Positions 1 to 8,188 of a stretch of DNA of 64,000 nucleotides are shown here, piece by piece. The notes under the pieces were generated by a model. That model searched no databases. It was not told where the DNA came from and saw only the letters and a program-made list of their open reading frames with translations. The translations under genes were made by a program, and so were the position numbers. Source of the DNA: Marinobacter litoralis (GTDB taxonomy: Bacteria > Pseudomonadota > Gammaproteobacteria > Pseudomonadales > Oleiphilaceae); assembly GCF_003336705.1 (NCBI RefSeq), contig NZ_QMDL01000002.1:543262-607261 (forward strand). The letters run 5' to 3'. How positions within the stretch are numbered: position 1 is the first letter of the stretch; every line of letters begins with the position of its first letter.

Positions 1-1576
1 CCGCATCGGTGTATGGCAATACCAATGCGAACTCTTCGCCGCCATAACGGCAAATAATGTCGGTTTCGCGCTGAACAAGGTTGATTAGTTTATCCGCCAA
101 TTTGCGCAGGCATTTGTCTCCGGCCTGATGCCCCAGGTTGTCGTTAACCGCTTTGAAGTGGTCAACGTCCAGCATGATGAGCGCCAAAGCCCCTCTGCGC
201 CGGCACCGAAATACTTCCTTCCGTAAATGTGTGTCAAAGTAACGCCGGTTGAACAGGCCTGTTAGTCCGTCGGTCGAGCTCAACATTTCCAGCTGCCGGT
301 TCGCGGATTCCAAAGCGGCCGTGCGCTCCGCAACACGGGATTCAAGCACCGTATTCATTTCACGCTGGATTTTTTGTGCTTCCTGAGACATATGACGCAA
401 ACGGTCCGCCAGCGCTATCGACAACAAAATAACCTCGAACGCTGAACCAATCTGAATGGCATATTCGGTTACAAAATTAGCGGGCAGCACGCCAAACGTT
501 TTAAACAAATAGATCAACATGCCCGCCAGCAATGCCGTCCATGCCAACATAAAAAAGCGCGCTGGTCTGAAATTCCGATACAGGCACAAACCTCCGGCAA
601 ACATCACCAGTATTGCTGCCATAACCGCGACAAAACTATTAAAACGTATAACCGGTGCGTAATCCGGCGCAACAATTGGCGCCACAGTCGCCAGCACAAA
701 AGTCCCGATCATGAAAAGAAAAACTCGATTCAAGATCGGCGCGTTGGTTTTCAGCGCCAAAAACGACCGTGCGAAGCTCAGCACAAAAACCATGCCCGAT
801 GCGATAAAAACGGCGACGGAGCGGTTGTTCCACCAAGGAGAATTCGGCCACAGATGCTCGAAAGAAAGGCCATTCAGACTGAATTGAAGAGCACCATAGT
901 TAAGAATATACCCCGAATACCAAAGGTAGTTGGTGTCTCGAATCGAAAGGTAGACCAGAAGACTGAAGATCAGCATGGCCGCCAGCAAGCCGTAAAACAG
1001 TCCCAGAACAAATCGTTCCTGATGGTCTGCGTAACTAAAGCCGTCCAAACTCCATAGCTTGGTGCGCATTTGCACCGCGCCACTGGTTTTCACGCGGAAG
1101 TACAAATCGACAGCTTCGCCTCGACTCAAATCGAGACCGAAATTGATGTTGTGATGATCCTTCGCACGTCGGTGAAACGGTACGGAATCACCCGCAATCT
1201 GGCGTTCCACCGGGCCCGTCGCTCGAACAATAAACAATTCCATTTGATCGATAATCGGATACAGAGCTTCAATCACCCACCGATCGTTCGGGCTGGAAAC
1301 GTTTTCCACGCGGGTGTGAAACCAATAGGTCGAGCTGCTGAAGCCAAAATTATAGGCGCTTTGCGGAGCCTCTTTGGAGCCAAGTTCAGGCCAACGCCGT
1401 TTGATCTGATAAATAGTCAGATTGGAGGTAGGGTCTTCGTAGTAAGCGAGCTTTCGGGAAAGATCAATCTCGTCACTTGCCCGATCCAGCCTGACAGACA
1501 AGCTATCGGAAGCCCCTGCAGCAAATACCTGCAACGAGCTGAAAGCCAGCATTACAACTAACAGCAGACGAATCAA
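1..1576 (-). CDS. 7TM-DISM diguanylate cyclase (3' end outside window)
   Basis: Membrane-anchored sensor expected to make cyclic-di-GMP. The visible N-terminal ~525 residues contain a signal peptide, an extracytoplasmic 7TMR-DISMED2-like beta domain (about residues 30-160), seven hydrophobic segments of the 7TMR-DISM type (about 180-380), a short coiled coil, and a GGDEF domain. The GGDEF domain is cut by the window edge just after the active-site motif CRYGGEEF, so the catalytic motif is intact. An in-frame stop lies five codons upstream of a TTG at 1576; an ATG at 1552 is the alternative start, and both retain the signal peptide. It is transcribed away from nsrR, and nothing links it specifically to denitrification. 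The 114 bases between it and nsrR show no clear feature. Confidence 0.88.
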   Translation of the reverse strand, partial: MIRLLLVVMLAFSSLQVFAAGASDSLSVRLDRASDEIDLSRKLAYYEDPTSNLTIYQIKRRWPELGSKEAPQSAYNFGFSSSTYWFHTRVENVSSPNDRWVIEALYPIIDQMELFIVRATGPVERQIAGDSVPFHRRAKDHHNINFGLDLSRGEAVDLYFRVKTSGAVQMRTKLWSLDGFSYADHQERFVLGLFYGLLAAMLIFSLLVYLSIRDTNYLWYSGYILNYGALQFSLNGLSFEHLWPNSPWWNNRSVAVFIASGMVFVLSFARSFLALKTNAPILNRVFLFMIGTFVLATVAPIVAPDYAPVIRFNSFVAVMAAILVMFAGGLCLYRNFRPARFFMLAWTALLAGMLIYLFKTFGVLPANFVTEYAIQIGSAFEVILLSIALADRLRHMSQEAQKIQREMNTVLESRVAERTAALESANRQLEMLSSTDGLTGLFNRRYFDTHLRKEVFRCRRRGALALIMLDVDHFKAVNDNLGHQAGDKCLRKLADKLINLVQRETDIICRYGGEEFALVLPYTDA

Positions 1577-1690
1577 GGGGACCCCGAATCATGAATTATC
1601 TGGTTCTATGTGCGAACCTAAATAATAGCTGACTTGACGTGTATTAAGCGTAAGGAATAGCGTTTGTTCGTTACGATATGTATCGCGCCA

Positions 1691-2131
1691 CTACACAACC
1701 TGTAGCAAGCGAAGCAATTCCGGTCGATCCTTGCTTTGAATGGTGTCTGCAAGCGTATATTTATCAAGCACATCAAGAAATGCCTGCAGTGCTTCATCAA
1801 AAATGTTTTTCAAACCACACACCGGCGTGATCTTACAAGCGCCGTTCCCTGAGAAGCACTCAACAAGATCTAGGTGTTGCTCGGTTTCACGCACCAGGGC
1901 GCCGATGTTTATATCGTGAGGCGCCCGGTATAAACGCATTCCGCCGTTTTTCCCGCGCACTGTTTCTATGTACTGTTTTTTGTTGAGCTGGTGCACAACT
2001 TTCATCAGGTGGTTTTTTGAAATCCCGTAGCTGTCCGCAATTTCCTGAATCGTCGACAACCGATCTTCTTCCTGAGCCGCCAGATAAATCAGTACTCTTA
2101 ACGAGTAATCTGTATAGCGGGTAATGTGCAT
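1691..2131 (-). CDS. nsrR: NsrR, Rrf2-family nitric oxide-sensing repressor
   Basis: A 146-residue Rrf2 regulator. It begins MHITRYTDYSLRVLIYLA, the usual NsrR N terminus, followed by a winged helix with a KNHLMKVVHQL recognition helix. The sensor loop carries three cysteines spaced C-x6-C-x5-C (CFSGNGACKITPVC), which ligate the Fe-S cluster that NO attacks. The ATG at 2131 is chosen over an upstream in-frame ATG because it matches the family start. The known role is repression of NO-detoxification genes until the cluster is nitrosylated. It lies directly downstream of the YbaN-like gene (16-base gap), probably in the same transcript. A candidate target half-site lies at the norC promoter. 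Confidence 0.92.
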   Translation of the reverse strand: MHITRYTDYSLRVLIYLAAQEEDRLSTIQEIADSYGISKNHLMKVVHQLNKKQYIETVRGKNGGMRLYRAPHDINIGALVRETEQHLDLVECFSGNGACKITPVCGLKNIFDEALQAFLDVLDKYTLADTIQSKDRPELLRLLQVV

Positions 2132-2147
2132 GAAAGGCTCCAGAGCA

Positions 2148-2510
2148 TTAATAAGAAGGACGGGTAACCATGTAGGTCGCAACACCCAGAAGGCATAATC
2201 CTGACGTCACCAGAACCGCCACCGGAAACCCCATAAGAAACAAAATGCTCCAGCTTACCGCCATCATGCTGCAAGCCAGTACTTTCGCCCGGGTGGGTAT
2301 CGCGCGCCTCAGCCGCCATTGTTCGATTGCGGGCCCAAAACGAGGATGCCCCTCAAGCCAAAGGGCAAAGGCCGGTGACCCCTTACTGGCAAAATAGGCA
2401 GCCAGCAAAACAAATGGCGTTGTTGGCAGTAGCGGCAACACGACTCCAACAACCGCCACCGCAGCTGAAAGATACGCAAGAACGCGAAACCCGGTTCTGC
2501 CTAGATGCAC
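2148..2510 (-). CDS. DUF454/YbaN-family inner-membrane protein
   Basis: A 120-residue protein of the YbaN/DUF454 family. It has an N-terminal hydrophobic pair containing the family motif VLPLLPTTPFVLLAAYFASKGS, then a loop with FGPAIEQWR and two further membrane spans. The biochemical function of the family is unknown. It lies immediately upstream of nsrR on the same strand. Other genomes also place YbaN-like genes beside anaerobic or heme genes, but no role can be read from the sequence. Confidence 0.85.
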   Translation of the reverse strand: MHLGRTGFRVLAYLSAAVAVVGVVLPLLPTTPFVLLAAYFASKGSPAFALWLEGHPRFGPAIEQWRLRRAIPTRAKVLACSMMAVSWSILFLMGFPVAVLVTSGLCLLGVATYMVTRPSY

Positions 2511-2557
2511 CGCTAATGCTCCACAATAGTTTCCACTTACACCTATTATACCGTGGT

Positions 2558-2785
2558 TCAGTGGACAGGTCTGCCCAGCTTGCTAAGGAAAGTTAGCCTT
2601 GCCACGTACGAGACTTTCACGCCGACTGCAAAAAACAACGTTCCAATGTGGGCCAGAATTTGGACCCCTAGTGAGAAGGCATTTGCCAATGGGTAGGCAA
2701 CAAGAACCGTTAAAAGCAATCCTCCAATAGAGGCCAGTATGCTGTTATTCGCCACGGCCAACCATTTCTCATATTGTTCCATCAT
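2558..2785 (-). CDS. Small two-span membrane protein
   Basis: A 75-residue hypothetical protein, or 74 if the second methionine is used. It has a short polar N terminus (MMEQYEKWL), a hydrophobic stretch at about residues 17-37, a second at about 40-58, and a basic C-terminal tail ending KLGRPVH. I do not recognise a named family. It lies upstream of the ybaN-like/nsrR pair on the same strand and divergently from moaA. A long inverted repeat lies just upstream of its start (2799-2827). The short length, clean membrane pattern and own regulatory-looking upstream region suggest it is real. Confidence 0.6.
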   Translation of the reverse strand: MMEQYEKWLAVANNSILASIGGLLLTVLVAYPLANAFSLGVQILAHIGTLFFAVGVKVSYVARLTFLSKLGRPVH

Positions 2786-2798
2786 CGCGACCTCACTT

Positions 2799-2827
2799 TA
2801 TAACATTTATTTCACATCTATGTTATA
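2799..2827. promoter_or_regulatory. Inverted repeat between small membrane gene and moaA
   Basis: Eight-base arms TATAACAT and ATGTTATA are separated by 13 bases. The dyad starts 14 bases upstream of the small membrane gene at 2785. A third ATAACAT copy lies at 2870-2876, towards moaA. The size and spacing suit a dimeric repressor operator. NsrR, encoded just downstream, is one candidate, but the match to the published NsrR consensus is weak. Confidence 0.4.
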
Positions 2828-2981
2828 GGGTGGCGCGGGTCTGGTTACAAGGAGGCCAAATAACATAGATCAACTGGCGTTCGCGTTAATTGATGGTTGA
2901 TGTGTGTATCGGACAGCCTGCCTGCTTTGCCATAATGGTATTAAGACTTACAACTCATCCACGCGGTTAGAGGTCCATGCC

Positions 2982-3974
2982 ATGTCGCAATCCGTGCTGA
3001 CAGACCGTTTTGGTCGCACAGTGAACTATGTCCGCCTGTCGGTGACGGATCGCTGCGATTTTCGGTGTGTGTACTGTATGGCGGAAACGATGACCTTTCT
3101 TCCGCGAGAAAAGATCATGTCACTTGAGGAGATCGCTCAGGTCGCTCGTAATTTTGTGGCCTTGGGCACTCGGAAAATTCGCCTGACGGGCGGTGAGCCA
3201 TTGGTTCGTAAGGGCGTTGTGGATCTTGTTGAGGAGATCGGCAGTTACGGTTTGCGTGATTTTGCAATGACCACCAATGGCAGCCAGTTACCGGCTTTGG
3301 CGGAGGGATTGCGTAAAGGCGGTCTGGATCGGCTCAATATCAGTCTGGATTCGCTGGATGCGGAGAAGTTCAAGGCGATCACTCGCACCGGTAAGCTTAG
3401 CCAGGTTTTAGACGGTATTGATGCGGCTAAAGACGCCGGGTTTAAGCGAATTAAGCTCAATACGGTGGTGATGAAGGGCCGTAATGAGGAGGAAATTCCG
3501 GAGCTGGTTGAGTTTGCTCGCGCGAAGGGTTTGGATATTACGTTCATTGAGGAGATGCCTCTTGGCGAGATTTCCGAGCATGATCGTGGCTTGGCGCTGT
3601 GTACGAGTGAGGAGGTTCGGGCGATTATTGCCCGGCACCATGAGCTTGAGCTGACGGATGATGATTCTGGCGGGCCTTCGCGTTATTACCGGATGCGGGA
3701 TAGTTCTTCGCGCATTGGGTTTATTTCTCCGCATTCGCATAATTTTTGTTCGACGTGTAATCGGGTTCGGGTGACGGTGGAGGGGCGGCTTTTGTTGTGC
3801 CTTGGTAATGAGCATTCTATGGATTTGTTGCCTTTATTGCGGGAGCATCCGGGGGATGATGAGCGGCTTCGGGAGGCGATTATTGCGGCGATGGATTTGA
3901 AGCCGGAGCGGCATCATTTTTCCAGTGACGGGGAGGTGGAGATTCTTCGGTTTATGAATATGACTGGGGGGTGA
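2982..3974 (+). CDS. moaA: MoaA, GTP 3',8-cyclase
   Basis: Radical-SAM enzyme for the first step of molybdenum cofactor synthesis, cyclising GTP. The 330-residue length matches E. coli MoaA. The N-terminal cluster is C25-x3-C29-x2-C32 (CDFRCVYC). The SAM-binding TGGEP motif and the C-terminal CSTCNR...C Fe-S motif are present, and the protein ends in the functional Gly-Gly. The start at 2982 has an upstream AGAGG and is preferred over an earlier in-frame ATG lacking a ribosome site. Nitrate reductase needs this cofactor, though its genes are not in the window. The last ~140 codons end almost exclusively in G or T, unlike the first half, rising towards the hairpin repeat that follows. Confidence 0.95.
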   Translation: MSQSVLTDRFGRTVNYVRLSVTDRCDFRCVYCMAETMTFLPREKIMSLEEIAQVARNFVALGTRKIRLTGGEPLVRKGVVDLVEEIGSYGLRDFAMTTNGSQLPALAEGLRKGGLDRLNISLDSLDAEKFKAITRTGKLSQVLDGIDAAKDAGFKRIKLNTVVMKGRNEEEIPELVEFARAKGLDITFIEEMPLGEISEHDRGLALCTSEEVRAIIARHHELELTDDDSGGPSRYYRMRDSSSRIGFISPHSHNFCSTCNRVRVTVEGRLLLCLGNEHSMDLLPLLREHPGDDERLREAIIAAMDLKPERHHFSSDGEVEILRFMNMTGG

Positions 3975-4023
3975 AGGTGGGACTTCCCGCTTTTTAGCCT
4001 TCAAGTTGGGAGTTAGCGTCAGC

Positions 4024-4120
4024 GAGGGCTCTCCTTCCAAAAACCGCTCCTTCGGCACATCCATGTGGCGCTTCTGCTTCGCCATCCATGGCTGCGCACA
4101 TTTTTGGAAGGAGAGCCCTC
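4024..4120 (+). repeat. Hairpin repeat copy 1 (variable arms, conserved core)
   Basis: A perfect 20-bp inverted repeat (4024-4043 with 4101-4120; inner end TCCAAAAA/TTTTTGGA) encloses a 57-base core. The core can form two smaller stems, CACAT-CC-ATGTG and GCCAT-CC-ATGGC. The core is 54/57 identical to copy 2 and shares two blocks with the reversed copy 3. Outside the last seven or so bases the arms are unrelated to the other copies. It sits between convergent moaA and nosL. The A/T tracts beside the stem mean it could serve as a bidirectional terminator. Imperfect pairing continues outward (CAAGTT at 4011 with AACTTG at 4134). Confidence 0.9.
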
Positions 4121-4196
4121 ACCGACTAGCCCTAACTTGGGCGCAGTCTTCTTTTATGCCTTCTCATCTCATTAGAAACAACGAGCAGCCACCAGA

Positions 4197-4832
4197 TCAA
4201 TGCTCCATACCGTGACTATCATGGCTTTGATCCATGATTTCGCTCTCCGTCATATCTCCCATTTCGTGATCTTCATGCATTCCTTCCATCGCGTCCATTC
4301 CACCCACGTCGTGCGCACCGTGCATCGGCATACCGGTATTCAGGTGTTCTAGGGTGATGTCCGCGAACGCCAGTACTTGGCCGCCGTATTGCGACGCGAA
4401 GTCGGTGGCGCTGGTTTCGGTGGCGAAGGAGGCCAGGGTTGGGCCCATGGCGCCATTGCGGTTGGAGCCGGCTACGTAGAAGGCTTCTCGGGCGTCGATC
4501 AGGTGCGCGTCTTCAGGGTGTTCCCATTCGGTTTGGGCCATGTCGTGTACGTAGAGGGTGTGGTCGCGGTTTTCATTTTCAGGTTGCAGGAACCACGCGA
4601 GCATGTCTTTGGTTGAGCAGAACTTTCGGATGTTCTGTTCACGTTCTGTGAAGGCTTGTGCTTTGGGGCCCGGGAAGTTGGCGATGGCCATGCCGCAGAC
4701 GTGGCATTCGTCGCCGGATTCAAAGTGGACCGGGTCGGGTTTGGCAAGTACTTGCTGTTCGGCATCAGAGCAGCCGGTGATTGCGATGGCGGTCAGCGCA
4801 GCAAGTAGCCAGGCTTTGGTTTTGTTTACCAT
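4197..4832 (-). CDS. nosL: NosL, copper chaperone lipoprotein for N2O reductase
   Basis: A 211-residue outer-membrane lipoprotein with lipobox ITGC at about residues 18-21. The NosL copper motif CHVCGM lies at about 43-48, followed by the NosL fold. NosL delivers Cu(I) to apo-NosZ in the periplasm. It ends the nosRZDFYL cluster, 23 bases after nosY. Unusually, the final ~49 residues form a tail with eight histidines and nine methionines (such as GMPMHGAH and DMTESEIM), suggesting extra metal binding. Third codon positions through much of the gene are A or C, that is, T or G on the plus strand, matching the skew seen in the neighbouring end of moaA. Confidence 0.93.
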   Translation of the reverse strand: MVNKTKAWLLAALTAIAITGCSDAEQQVLAKPDPVHFESGDECHVCGMAIANFPGPKAQAFTEREQNIRKFCSTKDMLAWFLQPENENRDHTLYVHDMAQTEWEHPEDAHLIDAREAFYVAGSNRNGAMGPTLASFATETSATDFASQYGGQVLAFADITLEHLNTGMPMHGAHDVGGMDAMEGMHEDHEMGDMTESEIMDQSHDSHGMEH

Positions 4833-4855
4833 GTTTGGTGTTTCTCCGGTCTTGG

Positions 4856-5686
4856 TTATATTTTTCGGTTTCTAAACAGTAATAGCGCGCCGGTCAGCGG
4901 GATGGCGCACCACAAACCGAGGCCTAACCATAATCCGCCGGTGCCGATGGGTAGGTCGGAGCCGAGGCTGAGTACGCCGCTGAGTTGTGTGCTGTCGCCG
5001 AAGGCGACGATGTTGAGCAAGCGGTAGATGTCGGTGGGGTTTAACATCAGCAGCCATGGCAGTAGTTCAGGATTGAGTTTTCCTTCGCTGGCCACCAGCG
5101 CACCCAGCAGCACCAAATCAAAGATCAATACGAAGAAGAACCAGATGGCTAGGGCCATGCCGGCTGCGATGGGTTTTTCGCTGACTCGCACGCTGACGAG
5201 GTAGGCCAATGCAATAAAGCCCCACCCCAATAAGATGGTTGATCCAATGAATCGACCCATGGCTACAGCCAGCGCACCGACGGCCACGCCGTCTACCAGT
5301 ACGGCAATGGCAACACCTGCAACGCCGAAGCCTATCAGCGTCGCCAAGGCCAAGGTGAGGCCGTGGCCAAGGAATTTACCCAACAACAGTTGGCTTTTGC
5401 TCAAAGGGTAGGTCATGAGCAGCAGCAATGTGCCGCCCTCTTCTTCCCCTACGATGGCGTCATACGCCAGCAGCAGTGCAATCAGGGGGATCAGAAAGAT
5501 GCCCAAACTGGCGAGGCTGGCGATGGTGGCCGGTGTGGACCCGTAGCCCACTTGCCCGGATGCGGCGGCACCAAACCAGGCGATGCCGAGCGCCAGTGTG
5601 GCAAACACCAGCGAAATCGCCACCAACCAGCGGTTGCGGAAGCTGTCACTGAGCTCTTTTCGAGCGATGGTCCATATTGAGTTCAT
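4856..5686 (-). CDS. nosY: NosY, ABC-2 type permease for nos copper-site maturation
   Basis: A 276-residue integral membrane protein with about six hydrophobic segments and the conserved periplasm-proximal motif EEEGGTLLLLMTYPLSKSQ. It pairs with the NosF ATPase and periplasmic NosD to support assembly of the CuZ sulfide-bridged cluster of NosZ. Its start overlaps the end of nosF by four bases, indicating translational coupling. The C terminus ends in the positive patch LLFRNRKI typical of NosY. Confidence 0.94.
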   Translation of the reverse strand: MNSIWTIARKELSDSFRNRWLVAISLVFATLALGIAWFGAAASGQVGYGSTPATIASLASLGIFLIPLIALLLAYDAIVGEEEGGTLLLLMTYPLSKSQLLLGKFLGHGLTLALATLIGFGVAGVAIAVLVDGVAVGALAVAMGRFIGSTILLGWGFIALAYLVSVRVSEKPIAAGMALAIWFFFVLIFDLVLLGALVASEGKLNPELLPWLLMLNPTDIYRLLNIVAFGDSTQLSGVLSLGSDLPIGTGGLWLGLGLWCAIPLTGALLLFRNRKI

Positions 5687-6615
5687 TGGCTGCCTCCCCG
5701 ATGAGCCAAACCACCCGAGCCGATAAAGTGGACGTAGATGTCTTCCAGGCTCGGCTGGTGAATACCCAGATCGGCGACTTCGCCCGATTGCATCAATGTT
5801 TGGATCAGAGCCATTTTATCGCTGGGGCGCACGTCCACTTGCAGAGTTCCGTGGTCATTTTTCATCATCAAACCGGTACTTTGTTTTGCTTGATGAATCA
5901 CCCTTTCCAACTCCGACAAACTTCCGGCAGGCTTCACCGTAAGTGTTACGGGCATATTGGCCTGCCGGCGTAATGCCGGTAAATCACCCGCAGCCTTCAA
6001 AGTGCCACCGGTAAGAATAGCCGCGCGGTCGATGTACGGCTCTACACCAGGCAGCACGTGCGAGCACAACACAATCCCTGTACCTTCATTCCGCAGGTCC
6101 CGCAACAAACGATACAAGTCTGCCGTGGCAACCGGGTCCAACCCTACGGTGGGTTCGTCCAGCATCAACAACTTGGGTTTGCCTAATAAGGCCTGAGCAA
6201 GCCCCAAACGCTGGCGCATGCCTTTTGAGTAGGTTTTGGTTCGGGCGTTCATGGCATCGCCCAAGCCCACCTGCTCCAGCAACTCCGGCACTTGGTTCAA
6301 AGGAGCACCTTTGAGGCGGGCAAAATGGCTCAAAATCTCACGCCCGGTCAGCTGTGGATAAAACATCACGTTCTCGGGCAAATAACCAATGTGCTGGCTG
6401 ATGTGTGGATCGCCGGCTTCGCCGTCAAGCACCGTCACCTTGCCTTCGCTTGGTTTCATAAGCCCCAGAATTAATTTGATCGATGTGGTTTTACCCGCCC
6501 CGTTGTGTCCGAACAGCCCGAGGATTTCTCCCGGCTTCAGGCGCAGATCAATACCACGAAGCACCGTTGTCTTGTCGTAACGGTGGCTGACATTCTCAAG
6601 CTGAAAACAGTTCAT
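5683..6615 (-). CDS. nosF: NosF, ABC transporter ATPase for N2O reductase maturation
   Basis: A 310-residue cytoplasmic ATPase. It has Walker A GHNGAGKTT (about residues 36-44), the signature YSKGMRQRLGLAQ, Walker B LLMLDEPTVGLDP and an H-loop SHV. It energises the NosDFY complex needed for CuZ assembly. Four-base overlaps at both ends (nosD stop with its start, its stop with nosY start) show a tightly coupled nosDFY unit. Confidence 0.95.
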   Translation of the reverse strand: MNCFQLENVSHRYDKTTVLRGIDLRLKPGEILGLFGHNGAGKTTSIKLILGLMKPSEGKVTVLDGEAGDPHISQHIGYLPENVMFYPQLTGREILSHFARLKGAPLNQVPELLEQVGLGDAMNARTKTYSKGMRQRLGLAQALLGKPKLLMLDEPTVGLDPVATADLYRLLRDLRNEGTGIVLCSHVLPGVEPYIDRAAILTGGTLKAAGDLPALRRQANMPVTLTVKPAGSLSELERVIHQAKQSTGLMMKNDHGTLQVDVRPSDKMALIQTLMQSGEVADLGIHQPSLEDIYVHFIGSGGLAHRGGSQ

Positions 6616-7880
6616 CGGATCTCCGATTGCAGATACTCGGGAATTCGCATCAAGGGATGGGGGTCACTTACCCCGGCGGATTTCACCACCGGAAAAGCAT
6701 CTTGCACCCAACGCAATACATCAACCGACGGGCTGAACATCAGCACCTTCGCTTCCGGGTACTTCCAAAGCAGGCGGTCTACGTTGTCGTTGGGCTCGTA
6801 GGGCACATCACCTAGCCCGTCCTGATCCCGATCCCAGCCCAGGTAATCACTCCAGAAATTCCCTCGTCCATCCTTGGCCCAGGACTGCGTGCGCGTCGCC
6901 ACGTACTTCACCTGACGCTCGTTATTCACAAAGGCATTGTTAAACACCTCGTTTTCCTCTGAACCGGCGGTCAGGTGAATGCCAATATTGCTGTCCGCAA
7001 ACAAATTACCTTCAAACACGTTGTACAAGGAGTTATAGATAAACACCGCCTTGCCTTCGCCGCCTGAAATCATCACCTGACCGACTTGCCCTTCCGACAC
7101 CCCGATCACCACATTGCCCCGCAGCGTCGAATTGGTAATGAAATTCATCAAAATGCCGTAGTTTTCATCGTTCTCGGAACGGTTATTAATCACCCGCAAG
7201 TACTTACTCTGCATCAGCGCATATCCGGTACGGGTACCGCGGGTAACATTCCCCTCAAGCAGGTTATGCATCGAATACATGTAATGAATGCCGTAACGCA
7301 GGTCCGTCATCACATTGTTGCGAATCTCGTTCTTATTCGCCGTCTCGATATAAATCGCATCCCGGGTCTGGGAAATATCATTCCCCTCAATCAACGCCCC
7401 GGTGGTATTAAACAAATGAATACCATTACCGCGATCCTGCGACCGAATACTCACCTCACCCCGAATGTGGTTATTCCGCACCGTCACATCCGGCGTCGCA
7501 TCCAACCAAACCCCAAACGCCGGCCCCTGCAGACGGTTATCCGCAACCACCGAACCACGAGCCTCCCGAGCCACAAAAATCCCCGCATCCAACTGGTTCA
7601 AATCCCTCCCCCAGTTCTTCACGGTGCAGCCTGAAAAGGTCACCTTCTCAACCAGAATATCCACCGCATTACCCTGCCCGCCACCATCAATCACCGTTTC
7701 CGGCGCACAAGACACAGTGACTCCGGGCACTCGGATAGTCAGAGGCGGCAGTATTTCTGGTGGAAGTTCAATAGACGAACCCGGCGGCAGGTTATCAAGC
7801 CGTTCTTGCAGGTCCGCGCTGGCGGCGAGCGATAAAAGAGCGACTATCAGGGCCACCCCATAACGCAATATTTGGTGCAT
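6612..7880 (-). CDS. nosD: NosD, periplasmic beta-helix copper-site maturation protein
   Basis: A 422-residue periplasmic protein with an N-terminal signal peptide (ALIVALLSLAASA). A right-handed parallel beta-helix follows with repeated NNH/EGN/RNN turns (CASH/NosD repeats, about residues 60-320). It delivers the sulfur or copper species handled by NosFY to NosZ. The start at 7880 is chosen because the signal peptide begins there. The open frame runs further upstream only through the repeat element and would add about 100 residues of repeat-encoded sequence. The 5' half has third positions strongly enriched in G/T. Confidence 0.93.
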   Translation of the reverse strand: MHQILRYGVALIVALLSLAASADLQERLDNLPPGSSIELPPEILPPLTIRVPGVTVSCAPETVIDGGGQGNAVDILVEKVTFSGCTVKNWGRDLNQLDAGIFVAREARGSVVADNRLQGPAFGVWLDATPDVTVRNNHIRGEVSIRSQDRGNGIHLFNTTGALIEGNDISQTRDAIYIETANKNEIRNNVMTDLRYGIHYMYSMHNLLEGNVTRGTRTGYALMQSKYLRVINNRSENDENYGILMNFITNSTLRGNVVIGVSEGQVGQVMISGGEGKAVFIYNSLYNVFEGNLFADSNIGIHLTAGSEENEVFNNAFVNNERQVKYVATRTQSWAKDGRGNFWSDYLGWDRDQDGLGDVPYEPNDNVDRLLWKYPEAKVLMFSPSVDVLRWVQDAFPVVKSAGVSDPHPLMRIPEYLQSEIR

Positions 7881-7934
7881 CAATGCTTCTCTAAAAAGTG
7901 GAACTCTAAGACTCCGCACCCAATGTACGGCAAG

Positions 7935-8123
7935 CCAAGTGGGGAAGCCTTTCCAAAACTGTGCGGAGCCATGGATGGCGGAGCAGAAGCGCCACATGGG
8001 TTCAGCCGAGTGCTTATGAAGCATAAGCTTCATGCGAAAGCTGAACGACCGCAATCTATGATTGCGGGCCGGACCCCGAAGGGGGGCCGAAGGAGCGTGT
8101 TTTGGAAAGGCTTCTCCACTTGG
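7935..8123 (-). repeat. Hairpin repeat copy 3, long form inside the nos operon
   Basis: The 25-bp arms (7935-7959 with 8099-8123) pair with one mismatch and differ from the arms of copies 1 and 2 except for the inner TCCAAAA. The core is the same family in reverse orientation (TGTGCGGAGCCATGGATGG). About 85 extra bases replace the small CACAT/ATGTG stem. The insert holds further hairpins: TTCAGC/GCTGAA (8001/8040), GCTTATG/CATAAGC (8012/8022) competing with ATGAAGC/GCTTCAT (8016/8027), CCGCAATC/GATTGCGG (8049/8060), and CCCC-GAA-GGGG (8074). It fills most of the 308-base nosZ-nosD gap and should be transcribed with the operon. Short open frames across it are treated as spurious. Confidence 0.88.
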
Positions 8124-8188
8124 GTTGCTACTCCCAAGCACAAATACAGGGGCCCCGAAAACGAGGCCCCAATTCAAAGAGACGCTAA

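Noticed and set aside
7881..8177. Upstream extension of nosD by about 100 codons
   Set aside because: The extension is repeat-encoded and would put the signal peptide in the middle of the protein.
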